64,000 nt of DNA from an uncultured bacterium (GTDB lineage: Bacteria > Verrucomicrobiota > Lentisphaeria > Victivallales > UBA1829). The notes under the pieces are model-generated. The model was not told the DNA's origin and did no database searches. It saw only the letters and a program-made list of their open reading frames with translations. Where the stretch lies: positions 62,001 to 126,000 of the forward strand of contig CASFTV010000003.1 of the NCBI GenBank assembly GCA_949297765.1, written 5' to 3'. Shown here in pieces: positions 17,489 through 25,316 of the stretch. Position numbers and translations under genes: made by a program. The number at the start of each line of letters is the position of its first letter. Positions within the stretch are counted from its first letter, which is position 1.

Positions 17489-17526
17489 CGTGCGGACAAA
17501 TCCATTTACCAGGAGGAGTCCGCACG
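17489..17526 (+). promoter_or_regulatory. perfect 5'-UTR hairpin carrying the ribosome-binding site in its loop
   Basis: A 9-bp perfect inverted repeat, CGTGCGGAC (17489-17497) and GTCCGCACG (17518-17526), ends exactly at the ATG of the next gene. The Shine-Dalgarno sequence AGGAGG (17511-17516) lies in the 20-base loop. A TTGACA box at 17477-17482 could be a -35, but no good -10 follows. The arrangement looks like a translational control element, or a structure that presents the ribosome-binding site. Confidence 0.55.
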
Positions 17527-18699
17527 ATGAAAACCGTTATTTATTACAATGTCACCACCGGCGAATCGTTTGACGCCGACGGCAGTCCCCGTTCGCTGAA
17601 CAATCCGTTTACGGCGGCGTACGGGGAGAAACGTCTTTTTGAATGGCATCTGGTCACAGAGATTTCCGGGACCGATCCCGGAGAGTGGACTGCGCTCACG
17701 GAATTTGAATCGTTTCCCTCCATCGCGTCGCTTGCCGCCGACGACACCTACATCAATGCCTATCCCGGTGTTTTCGAATCGTACACTCCGGCCGAGGAAG
17801 AGAGTCTGCTCCGGATCCGGTTTGACGCGGAAAACGCCGTTGTTCCGGAGCAGGGAACTCTGCGCGTGCGGCAGAGGGACGGAACGGTTCTGGAGCTGGA
17901 ATACACCGTTGCATCCGGAGGACCGGACGAGTGGGAATTCCGGATTCCGGAGGATCTTTCGGCTGTTGAATTTCTTTCCGGCGGAACGGCGGAGGTCCTA
18001 AAACAGCCGATGGCAAAAAGTTCGCAGACGCTTTCCGGATCCGATCCTTCGCGCGGAATCTTTCTTTTTTCGCTGACCTTCCAGTCCGAAAAGCTCAGAA
18101 AGATGTTCGAATATTCGGATCTGGAGCAGGCGGCGTCACGGGGCCTTGAACTGCACCTTGCCGGTGTCGACGGCGCGGGGGAACGGGTTGAACTGGTCCG
18201 CGCCGTCGCGCCGCTGACAATTCTCGGGGTTCTGGACCGGAGCGACATTCCCGCCGCGGTTTCCGATCAGGAACGCAATGAGCTCCAGAGCTGGACGCTT
18301 GCGCTTCTTGCCTCGGGACTGGAAGCGGGATTTTCCAAAGACGGGAATCTCTGGACAGACGATTCAACAGGCGCCTTGTGGTTCCGTCTCCGCCCGATGA
18401 ATGTCCCGGATGCTCAATGGTGTACGCCGATCCCGATTCCCCAGCCGAAGCTGGATCCGGACCATGTGGAGTATTCCTTCTCCGTCGAGGAGGGAGCGGA
18501 AACGGAAACGGTGGAGATCCCGTATTCGGAACTGAATGTGAGCAAGCCGTTTGATTCCTCGCTGTTCGAACTTCAGGCGGATGGATCGGAGCTGAACATC
18601 ACGCACAACTCCAACCTGCAGATGTTCTATACCTCCGCACAGGTCCGGCTCTGCTGGAACGGAGCGTTTCCCGCGGGGACCTACATTCTGCGCGGATGA
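17527..18699 (+). CDS. unrecognised beta-rich protein
   Basis: A 390-residue protein I cannot assign. It has no signal peptide or membrane segment. It is acidic, rich in Ser, Thr, Glu and short alternating hydrophobic stretches, suggesting several beta-sandwich units. The first (about 1-90) starts MKTVIYYNVTTGESF and contains WHLVTEISGTDPGEWT. The last (about 300-390) has EVEIPYSEL-type strands (TVEIPYSELNVSKPF) and closes with FPAGTYILRG. Such composition recalls phage virion or adhesin modules, but no phage gene is near. A strong ribosome-binding site (AGGAGGAG) and normal codon use argue that it is expressed. It is not obviously in one operon with the next gene, which has its own candidate promoter. 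Confidence 0.7.
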   Translation: MKTVIYYNVTTGESFDADGSPRSLNNPFTAAYGEKRLFEWHLVTEISGTDPGEWTALTEFESFPSIASLAADDTYINAYPGVFESYTPAEEESLLRIRFDAENAVVPEQGTLRVRQRDGTVLELEYTVASGGPDEWEFRIPEDLSAVEFLSGGTAEVLKQPMAKSSQTLSGSDPSRGIFLFSLTFQSEKLRKMFEYSDLEQAASRGLELHLAGVDGAGERVELVRAVAPLTILGVLDRSDIPAAVSDQERNELQSWTLALLASGLEAGFSKDGNLWTDDSTGALWFRLRPMNVPDAQWCTPIPIPQPKLDPDHVEYSFSVEEGAETETVEIPYSELNVSKPFDSSLFELQADGSELNITHNSNLQMFYTSAQVRLCWNGAFPAGTYILRG

Positions 18700-18739
18700 A
18701 AAAGTTCCGCTTCTCCTTCCCCGGGACGGAAAAACCGAT

Positions 18740-18768
18740 TTGCTTTTTTTTCTGTCCCGTGCTACAGT
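18740..18768 (+). promoter_or_regulatory. possible promoter of the deoxyribosyltransferase-like gene
   Basis: TTGCTT (18740-18745), 17 bases, TACAGT (18763-18768), 25 bases before the ATG at 18794; the -10 is moderate. Confidence 0.4.
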
Positions 18769-18793
18769 TCCTGCTGAAACGGAGGACACAGCC

Positions 18794-19435
18794 ATGACAT
18801 ACCGCTACTATTTCGCCGGAGCTCTTTTCTGCCATAAGGAACTGATCGGGAACCATCTGCTTGCGGAGGCCATTCAGGAACGGTCCGGAGGGAAATATGC
18901 GGCCAATCTTCCGCAGAAGGAGGAGAATCAGCTGAGGCCGAGTCCGCAGGAGATCCGCGACAACGATTTCCGTCTGCTCCTGGAATCCGGCCTTGCGCTG
19001 TTCAACTTCGACGGAACGGAACTGGATTCGGGAACCGTTGTCGAATTCATGGCGGCACGTTTTCTTCAGATTCCCTGCGTTCTCTTCCGCACCGACTTCC
19101 GTTCCGCCGGAGATCAGAATGCCGACGGGGAACCCTGGAATCTCATGTGTTCCGGCTATCCGCGAACGAAGGTCCGCTCATTCGGAGCGATGGCGCCCTA
19201 TCAGAGAATCTTCCGCGAAGCCCCGGATACGATGAACGCCCTCCGCCGTTATTACGCGGAACTGGCGGATGCGCTGATCGGAGATTTCGATGAACTGCTC
19301 GCCCTTCCCCCGCCATTCGCCTCGGAAGAGGAAGCGCTGAAAATCTACCGCCATTTCCTGACGGTCTGCGGCGGAACGCTCCCGGAAAAATTCAGCGACA
19401 CCCGCCTCCGGGAAATCATCGCCCGCCGCGGATGA
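18794..19435 (+). CDS. nucleoside 2-deoxyribosyltransferase-like protein
   Basis: A 213-residue protein of the nucleoside 2-deoxyribosyltransferase superfamily. The N-terminal strand and nucleotide site are YYFAGALFCHKELIGNHLL. The catalytic signature is FDGTELDSGTVVEF (about 75-88), with the substrate-binding Asp and the nucleophilic Glu of the family. Members exchange bases on deoxynucleosides for salvage or hydrolyse modified nucleotides. The extra C-terminal helical stretch (about 150-213) is longer than in the minimal enzymes. GGAGG lies 8 bases before the ATG. Its end overlaps the convergent transglutaminase gene by 20 bases. Base specificity unknown. Confidence 0.8.
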   Translation: MTYRYYFAGALFCHKELIGNHLLAEAIQERSGGKYAANLPQKEENQLRPSPQEIRDNDFRLLLESGLALFNFDGTELDSGTVVEFMAARFLQIPCVLFRTDFRSAGDQNADGEPWNLMCSGYPRTKVRSFGAMAPYQRIFREAPDTMNALRRYYAELADALIGDFDELLALPPPFASEEEALKIYRHFLTVCGGTLPEKFSDTRLREIIARRG

Positions 19436-21899
19436 TCCGGAGCAGACTCTTCCGGACCGGGCGGACCTTCCCGAACAGATTCCGTACATCAAATTCATCA
19501 AACGCATACCCGCCGTACTCAAGCTGATAAAAGGCTTCGAATACGGCGGCGGTGTTCCGCGCAAGAACAGGATCCGTTTTCGTCAGCGAATCCGCATACT
19601 CCAGAAGCTCCTGATTGTGTTTTCTCGGCAGATTGGCGCGGTTCAGCAGAAGCCGTGTCCCCCAGTAGAGCGCGCGGACACGTTCTCCCGGCGTCAGGGA
19701 AAGATCCCGCGCCTTCGCAAAAAAGCTCATCGCCCTCTTCTGCAGCAGATGCTGGCGCAGGGCAACCACGAGAATCCGCAGAAGAAGCAGAATGGAAAGC
19801 AGCGGCAGAAGAAGAACCAGAAGCAGACCTCCGTTCTCCGCAGTGAAATCCATCGCATCATCAAGAAGATCCCGCAGCTTCCGGTTGCTCTCCCGGAGAA
19901 ACTGGTTGAGACGGCCCGCAAGACCTTTTTCCGGAACCGGTTTCCTGATATCAGCGGCCTTCTGTTTCTCTTCCTCCTTGAAAAGAGTTTTGGCGATGAT
20001 TTCATCGACTTTTGTCAGTTCCACGCTTTTTTCCTTCATTTTTTCCCGGTAGAGTTCTCTTGCGTAGGTCTGCGTTCTTTCCGTAAGTTCCGGCGGGGTC
20101 ATTTTCCATTCCTCGCCAAAGGGATCGCGGAGGGTTCCGATTCCGGCGGGCGTGGTCCGCGAGACCAGCTGCTGCGGCGGAGTGGCATCAAATGTCAGCC
20201 AGCCGCGGTCTTCGATGAAAATCTGGGTCCATGCGTGGGCGTGATATTCATACACCTCGAACTGATTCATCAGCGTGTTGTAATTTCCCGGAGAAAACCC
20301 GGTCGCGACCCGCGAAGGCAGCCCCGCAAGACGCGCCATCACCGCCAGCGCGGTTGCATAATACTCGCAGTGACCGGTCTTCAGCTCGAACACAAAATAA
20401 TCCGCGCACTCCCTTCCCTCCGGAATCGGGTCGGAATAGAGCTTGTACGGAATATTTTCCCGCAGGTAATCCCGCAGAGCCAGAGCTTTTTCCATACTGC
20501 TCTTCTTCTCTCCGGTCAGGCGGTCCACCAGTTTGCGCAGCCGCTCGGAAATCTTCGGAAGAGGCAGCGCCATGTAGCGGAACCTTGATACGCCTTCCAG
20601 CCAGAACGAGCATTTCCGGTTCTCCCGGGACGGCGTCTCCGCAGGCGGCGGCAGGAAAATCCGCGTGGAAACTTTATAATTGAACGGCAGAGCGGGATAC
20701 GTCCTCCCCGCAATCTCCCCGCAGAACAGATCCATCAGCTGAATCCGGGCCGAGGAGATCGATGTATTGAAGGACATCGGCAGATACGGAGCAAACAGAC
20801 GCGGCGAAATCCATTTCCGGATGGTGTAGCGCAGTTCAATATCGATGCTTTCCGGCTCCCGTTCCGAGGAGAGCAGACGGCGTCCGCCGGCCTGTTTCAG
20901 GATCGGAGAGACCCTCCAGACACTTCCGTCGTACTCGTTGTAAATCCGGGCGATGTGATACAGCTTGAGCGGAGATTTGACCGTGAACAGAAGATCCTCC
21001 CCCTGAGCGGCCCCGTCGCCGTTTCCTTCGGCTCTCTGTGTGGCGGCGGACGGTGTTTTCTTCACCTTTGTCGGAGTTCCCGAAGTACTCAGCGTATTGG
21101 GTTTTCCCGCTTTAATCAGCAGAGGCGCCTGCGGACTCATCTTCAATTCCTTCTTCTCGTTGTGCAGCCATTTCTGCATGGGGACCGGAAGCATGGAGTC
21201 CTTGTCGGTGAAGAACGAGACTTCGAATGCGCCCTCCGTCCGGGTGGGCAGCTTCGGCAGCAGCATGAAGATTCCCGCGAAGAAAATGAGAGTCAGGAAC
21301 GCGTGGATTGCAAAATAGAACCACGTCCCGGAAGGACGCAGCGCTGGATGCCGGATCTCCGGATCGCCCGCAAGATTGATCGGCCGGTTGTAATAAAAAA
21401 TCGCCAGGATGCAGATCACCGCTCCCGCAAACAGATACAGAAACAGCAGACGGGGCAGCAGCGCGCCGTAAATCAGCAGAAACGTGCTCATCAGGAAAAG
21501 ATATCCGTAATCGCGGGAGCGGCGTCCCATCAGAAAGGTGGTTCCGGCGATCCCGAGAAGCTCCAGACAGACCTTGTCCATCAGCGTTCCGCTCTTGAGC
21601 CGGTAGAAACTCCAGAGCAGAGCAAACATCACCAGAAAAAGCTGGAGGACAAACCGCGGCGTGAATCCGAGTTTCGAATAGGGGATAAAGGCCGGCAGAG
21701 AGAGCGGAAGGATCAGAGCAAGGATCAGAATCGAAATCACCGGATGACAGTGCTGCCAGAGAACGGAAACCATCGCAACGGCATACAGAAGAGTGAACAC
21801 CAGATGAATCCGGCTTCGTTCCGGGACCTTCTTCATGTGGGAGCAGTCGACGATTTTCGCCGCACGGATCTCCTTCCATCTGCGATACCACTTCAGCAT
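19416..21899 (-). CDS. membrane transglutaminase-like protein (DUF3488/TgpA-like)
   Basis: An 827-residue membrane protein. The N-terminal 200 residues form about six or seven transmembrane helices. A long periplasmic part follows, with a transglutaminase/protease-like core: Cys in GHCEYYATALAVMARLAG (near 490), VATGFSPGNYN, His in YHAHAWTQIFI (near 530) and Asp in WLTFDATPP, giving the Cys-His-Asp triad. A further transmembrane helix (LLLVLLLPLLSILLLLRI) lies near 690, then a cytoplasmic tail. It matches the DUF3488-transglutaminase architecture that is regularly encoded with MoxR and DUF58 genes, as here. The ATG lies within the DUF58 stop overlap. The substrate is unknown; an envelope or secreted protein is likely. 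Confidence 0.9.
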   Translation of the reverse strand: MLKWYRRWKEIRAAKIVDCSHMKKVPERSRIHLVFTLLYAVAMVSVLWQHCHPVISILILALILPLSLPAFIPYSKLGFTPRFVLQLFLVMFALLWSFYRLKSGTLMDKVCLELLGIAGTTFLMGRRSRDYGYLFLMSTFLLIYGALLPRLLFLYLFAGAVICILAIFYYNRPINLAGDPEIRHPALRPSGTWFYFAIHAFLTLIFFAGIFMLLPKLPTRTEGAFEVSFFTDKDSMLPVPMQKWLHNEKKELKMSPQAPLLIKAGKPNTLSTSGTPTKVKKTPSAATQRAEGNGDGAAQGEDLLFTVKSPLKLYHIARIYNEYDGSVWRVSPILKQAGGRRLLSSEREPESIDIELRYTIRKWISPRLFAPYLPMSFNTSISSARIQLMDLFCGEIAGRTYPALPFNYKVSTRIFLPPPAETPSRENRKCSFWLEGVSRFRYMALPLPKISERLRKLVDRLTGEKKSSMEKALALRDYLRENIPYKLYSDPIPEGRECADYFVFELKTGHCEYYATALAVMARLAGLPSRVATGFSPGNYNTLMNQFEVYEYHAHAWTQIFIEDRGWLTFDATPPQQLVSRTTPAGIGTLRDPFGEEWKMTPPELTERTQTYARELYREKMKEKSVELTKVDEIIAKTLFKEEEKQKAADIRKPVPEKGLAGRLNQFLRESNRKLRDLLDDAMDFTAENGGLLLVLLLPLLSILLLLRILVVALRQHLLQKRAMSFFAKARDLSLTPGERVRALYWGTRLLLNRANLPRKHNQELLEYADSLTKTDPVLARNTAAVFEAFYQLEYGGYAFDEFDVRNLFGKVRPVRKSLLRIIRGGR

Positions 21900-23119
21900 T
21901 GGCGCAGCACCTCCTGAATATCGCTCCGGCAGGAGACCACAAACGGGAGGATCTGCCGGGAACGGTCCACCGGAATCCGGGCGGGATTCAGAATCAGCGG
22001 AGTCTCGGGATCAACATGCGGGAAATTCTGCATCGGCGCGTAAATCCAGTGGATGTGGACATGCTGTTCCAGAAGAAGTTCCAGCGCATTCACCAGGGCC
22101 GGAGAATTGGAGAGCGAAAGCGTATAAAGAACGGTTCCCGGCTCCAGCTGCTCCATGATGCCGGAAACCAGCTCCGCATAATCGGAATCCGACGGACGGA
22201 TCTCGGTCAGCAGCGAAAGGATTTTTCCTTTGATTCCGGTGGCATCTCCGTGCAGCTCCACAACCCGGTCCTCCATCCGGACATAAAAACTCAGATAGCA
22301 GAAGATCGACCCCAGATATTCCACAATCGTCGCCGCAACCGAAGCAAGAAACTCAAAATTGTTCTCGTATTCGGAAATTCCGACGGCGGAACGGTTTGCG
22401 TCCAGGACGACCGCCACGCGGTCCACGGTCTGCGCCTCCATCTCCTTCACCATCAGCTGGCGCTTGGAGGCGGTCGATTTCCAGTGGATGAAGCGCATTT
22501 CATCGCCGTGACGGTAGGGCCGGACGCCGAAGAAATCCTTTCCGAGTCCGGCAAGAGCCAGCGGACGGCCCTCCTGTCCCGGCATGACCTTCCGGTTGCG
22601 GTGAAGCGGCAGGGAGTCGATCTCCACCGTCCGCGGAGACACAAGAATATCCCCGGGAAGCCGGAAAACCCGCCGGCGACGGAAAATTCCTGCCGGATCC
22701 CCTCCGCAGAGCACAATCCTGTTCAGGGTATAGTGTCCGCGATGGACAATCCGGACCGGACGCGGAAGAAACAGCGATTCTCTCGGTTTCAGGGAACGGA
22801 CCGCCACATTGAGTCTTCCGTCCGGGAACAGTCCCCCCTTCTCGCAGATGGTTACGGACTGGCGCGAAAACGGCGAATCGTTCGTAATGCGCAGCGGCAG
22901 ATTGGTCTTTGTATTGCAGGCGGTATCCACCATCGGTTCCCGCTCCACGCGAATCCGGTACAGCGAAAACTGCGCCATCAGAAAACTCGCCAGCGACACC
23001 GCGGAAAAAAACGAGGCAACCAGCGCCGAGGCCAGCCCGACGTTCACATACGCAACGCCGAGACTGATGACTGCCGCAAGAACAAAAAGCCCCCCGTGAA
23101 CCGTCGGAAAAGCGAACAT
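21893..23119 (-). CDS. DUF58 domain protein of the MoxR cluster
   Basis: A 408-residue protein with two N-terminal transmembrane helices (about 9-60), a beta-rich linker and the DUF58 signature VRPYRHGDEMRFIHWKSTASKRQLMVKEME (quoted in part: RPYRHGDEMRFIHW, about 203-216), followed by a von Willebrand A-like region starting VAVVLDANRSAVG. DUF58 proteins act with MoxR ATPases, probably as the substrate-engaging partner in assembly or activation of protein complexes at the membrane. Its ATG overlaps the FHA-MoxR stop (TGATG) and its end overlaps the transglutaminase start, so all three are translationally coupled. Confidence 0.9.
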   Translation of the reverse strand: MFAFPTVHGGLFVLAAVISLGVAYVNVGLASALVASFFSAVSLASFLMAQFSLYRIRVEREPMVDTACNTKTNLPLRITNDSPFSRQSVTICEKGGLFPDGRLNVAVRSLKPRESLFLPRPVRIVHRGHYTLNRIVLCGGDPAGIFRRRRVFRLPGDILVSPRTVEIDSLPLHRNRKVMPGQEGRPLALAGLGKDFFGVRPYRHGDEMRFIHWKSTASKRQLMVKEMEAQTVDRVAVVLDANRSAVGISEYENNFEFLASVAATIVEYLGSIFCYLSFYVRMEDRVVELHGDATGIKGKILSLLTEIRPSDSDYAELVSGIMEQLEPGTVLYTLSLSNSPALVNALELLLEQHVHIHWIYAPMQNFPHVDPETPLILNPARIPVDRSRQILPFVVSCRSDIQEVLRQC

Positions 23120-24447
23120 CAGCCCGGTGTTTCCTCATTCTCCAGTTTAATGGACTCGACAATCGAGTTCAGCACATTGCCCACCGACTTCCATTCCGCC
23201 TGATACCGCAGTTTCAGCCGGAGACGGTGACAGAACACCGCCGGCAGAATATCGCGGATATCCTTCGGCGTCACGAAACTGCGGCCGCGGTAGGCGGCGA
23301 GGCTCTGGGCGGAATGCATCAGCGCCAGCGAGGCGCGAGGACTGCAGCCGTTGGTCAGCGCAATATGATTGCGCGTCTCGTTCACAATGCGGATGATGTA
23401 ATTTTTCACCTGCTCCGACACCCGGACCGTGCGGACCAGCGCCTGGCAGTGAACCACATCCGATCCTTTGATGACATACGAAATCGAACTCAGAGGATGG
23501 GAATTGGTCTGCGATGTAAGAATATCCCGTTCGTCCTCCGGTTTCGGATAGCCGATGCGGATCTGCATCATGAAGCGGTCGAGCTGCGGTTCGGGAAGCG
23601 GATAGGTGCCGTGATAATCCTCGGAATTCTGCGTGGCGATCACAAAGAACGGCTTCGGCAGCACATGTCCTTTCCCGTCGATCGTCACGACGGATTCCGA
23701 CATGCACTCCAGGAGGCTCGACTGGGTGCGGGGTGTCGTCCGGTTGATCTCGTCCGCGAGGATCACATTGCCGAAAATCGGACCGGGGAGGAACTTGAAG
23801 GTCTGATTCTTTTCGTCGTACACGTTCATTCCGGTGATGTCGGAAGGCAGCATGTCCGGCGTAAACTGGATGCGCCGGTACTGGGCCTGGACAGATTTTG
23901 CAAGTGCCTGCGCCAGAATGCTTTTCCCGACTCCCGGCACATCTTCGATCAGCAGATGCCCGTCTGCGAACAGGCAGACGATCACATCGCGGATCACCTC
24001 CGGCTTGCCCTTGAAGACGATCGCGATGTTCTTTTCCAGATTGGTCACCGTCTGGCGCAGGAACTCGAACGTGTAGCCGGAATTTTCGTTCTTGACCTCC
24101 TCCACGACGGACTGGGACCCGAAGCCGGAATTGTCCGGATCATTGAACACCATCATGACGCTGCCGATCTGGATCACATCCAGATGTTTGATCTGTTTCT
24201 TCCGGATCGGGGAGGAATTGACAAATGTTCCATTGGCGCTGTTGAGATCCTCCACCGCCATATTGCCCGGCGCGCCGGTAATTCTCAGATGGTGGCGGGA
24301 AACATTCCGATCGTCGAGAACGATATCGCAGTCCGAATCCCGTCCGACGATCATGCCGTCGCTGTCAATCACGATTTCCCTTCCGGCGCCGTATCCCTCC
24401 TGGATGGTGAGGGTCGGCAGATTTAAATATCGGGACGTGTTGCTCAT
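23119..24447 (-). CDS. FHA domain-MoxR AAA+ ATPase fusion
   Basis: A 442-residue fusion. Residues about 18-100 are a forkhead-associated domain (IVGRDSDCDIVLDD, NVSRHHLRI, DLNSANGTFVN), which binds phosphothreonine peptides. From about 120 onward is a complete MoxR-type AAA+ ATPase with Walker A EDVPGVGKSILAQALA, Walker B VILADEINRTTPRTQSSLLE, sensor VIATQNSEDY and the lid domain. MoxR proteins are chaperone-like ATPases that usually lack an FHA domain, so phosphorylation-dependent targeting is suggested. First gene of the operon with DUF58 and transglutaminase. The promoter at 24530-24558 gives a leader of about 75 bases with GAAAGGA before the ATG. Confidence 0.92.
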   Translation of the reverse strand: MSNTSRYLNLPTLTIQEGYGAGREIVIDSDGMIVGRDSDCDIVLDDRNVSRHHLRITGAPGNMAVEDLNSANGTFVNSSPIRKKQIKHLDVIQIGSVMMVFNDPDNSGFGSQSVVEEVKNENSGYTFEFLRQTVTNLEKNIAIVFKGKPEVIRDVIVCLFADGHLLIEDVPGVGKSILAQALAKSVQAQYRRIQFTPDMLPSDITGMNVYDEKNQTFKFLPGPIFGNVILADEINRTTPRTQSSLLECMSESVVTIDGKGHVLPKPFFVIATQNSEDYHGTYPLPEPQLDRFMMQIRIGYPKPEDERDILTSQTNSHPLSSISYVIKGSDVVHCQALVRTVRVSEQVKNYIIRIVNETRNHIALTNGCSPRASLALMHSAQSLAAYRGRSFVTPKDIRDILPAVFCHRLRLKLRYQAEWKSVGNVLNSIVESIKLENEETPG

Positions 24448-24529
24448 TTGTTGTGCCGAATCCTTTCTAAAAACATTTTCGGGCGGATCTCCATCCGTCC
24501 GGAGAGTTCTTCCAAAAAAATCTCATCGA

Positions 24530-24558
24530 ACTATACCAACCATTTCCCCTTTTTTCAA
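24530..24558 (-). promoter_or_regulatory. promoter of the FHA-MoxR operon
   Basis: Minus strand: TTGAAA (24558-24553), 17 bases, TATAGT (24535-24530), about 80 bases before the ATG. Part of the -10 region is an 11-base sequence repeated at the divergent gene's promoter. Confidence 0.65.
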
Positions 24559-24703
24559 GTTTGAAGAAAAGAAAGTTAAGATTTTCTAACCGTTTTTCCT
24601 TTCCTGCGACGATTTTCCCGGTGGAATTTTCCCCTTTCCACCTCCCCTCTGAAACCGGAGAACATTTGCATTTCCTGAAATTGATGTTATTGTATACCAA
24701 CCA
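24532..24703. repeat. 11-base direct repeat flanking the divergent intergenic region
   Basis: The sequence TATACCAACCA occurs at 24532-24542 and again at 24693-24703 in the same orientation. The first copy covers the -10 of the FHA-MoxR promoter, the second overlaps or follows the -10 of the small exported protein gene. It could be an operator shared by the two units. Confidence 0.5.
24666..24693 (+). promoter_or_regulatory. possible promoter of the small exported protein gene
   Basis: TTGCAT (24666-24671), a 16-base spacer and TATTGT (24688-24693), in the context ATGTTATTGT, which is identical to the -10 region of the EF-G-like gene (15326-15335). The ATG follows 32 bases later. Confidence 0.5.
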
Positions 24704-24725
24704 CATAACATTCGAGGAAAGGACC

Positions 24726-25238
24726 ATGAAAACAAAACTCCAAGTTCTGGGAGCACTGCTGATCGCCGCGGGGATCTGCCTTCCGGCCGCCCTGCCCGCA
24801 GCCGACGCGAAAAAAGCCCCCGCTCCCGCGCCGAAGAAAGCGGCCCCCAAAAAGCCGTCCAGAGATGAAATCACCAAGCGCGTCCGCAGGGAGAATCCTC
24901 CGCCGAAACTGCCGGTCAAAACCGGTGTTCAGATCTCCTTCCAGCTGGTGTCCGGCGCAACGGTCCGGGGAAAACTGGAGAAGGTCACTCCAAACGGACT
25001 CAAAATCAATGACGGCGTTTTCACCTTCCTGCAGAGAAAAGACACCATCACGCTGAAGGACCGCGCTCGCTTCTATAAAGAGGATTACGACCTCTTCATC
25101 AAAAAAGAGGTTGACAAAATCATGAACCCGATCAAAGTGGACTCCTCGGGCAACAAAAACAGCATTGCAAAGCCCGGTGACAAACGCTTCCCGAAAACAA
25201 CCAAGAAAGCAACCTCCGAACTGAACAAGAAGGATTGA
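24726..25238 (+). CDS. small exported Ala/Pro/Lys-rich protein, unknown function
   Basis: A 170-residue protein with a clear signal peptide (MKTKLQVLGALLIAAGICL then PAALPAADA, cleavage likely after ADA near 27). A linker of Ala-Pro-Lys (KKAPAPAPKKAAPKKPSR) follows. A short beta-rich region at about 65-115 (GVQISFQLVSGATVRGKLEKV) could be a small Sm-like or KOW-like barrel. The tail is basic. I do not recognise a family. A perfect terminator follows, and it is transcribed alone, divergently from the FHA-MoxR operon. GAGGAAAGG precedes the ATG. Confidence 0.75.
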   Translation: MKTKLQVLGALLIAAGICLPAALPAADAKKAPAPAPKKAAPKKPSRDEITKRVRRENPPPKLPVKTGVQISFQLVSGATVRGKLEKVTPNGLKINDGVFTFLQRKDTITLKDRARFYKEDYDLFIKKEVDKIMNPIKVDSSGNKNSIAKPGDKRFPKTTKKATSELNKKD

Positions 25239-25264
25239 GTGCCTTCCGGTTCCGGAAAATAATG

Positions 25265-25312
25265 AAACGGGGAACGCCGATTCCTGAAATGGAACGCGTT
25301 CCCCGTTTTTTT
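25265..25312 (+). terminator. strong intrinsic terminator
   Basis: A perfect 13-bp stem (AAACGGGGAACGC / GCGTTCCCCGTTT) with an 18-base loop, followed by a run of seven T (25306-25312). It ends the small exported protein gene and separates it from the convergent SGNH gene. Confidence 0.92.
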
Positions 25313-25316
25313 GCCG

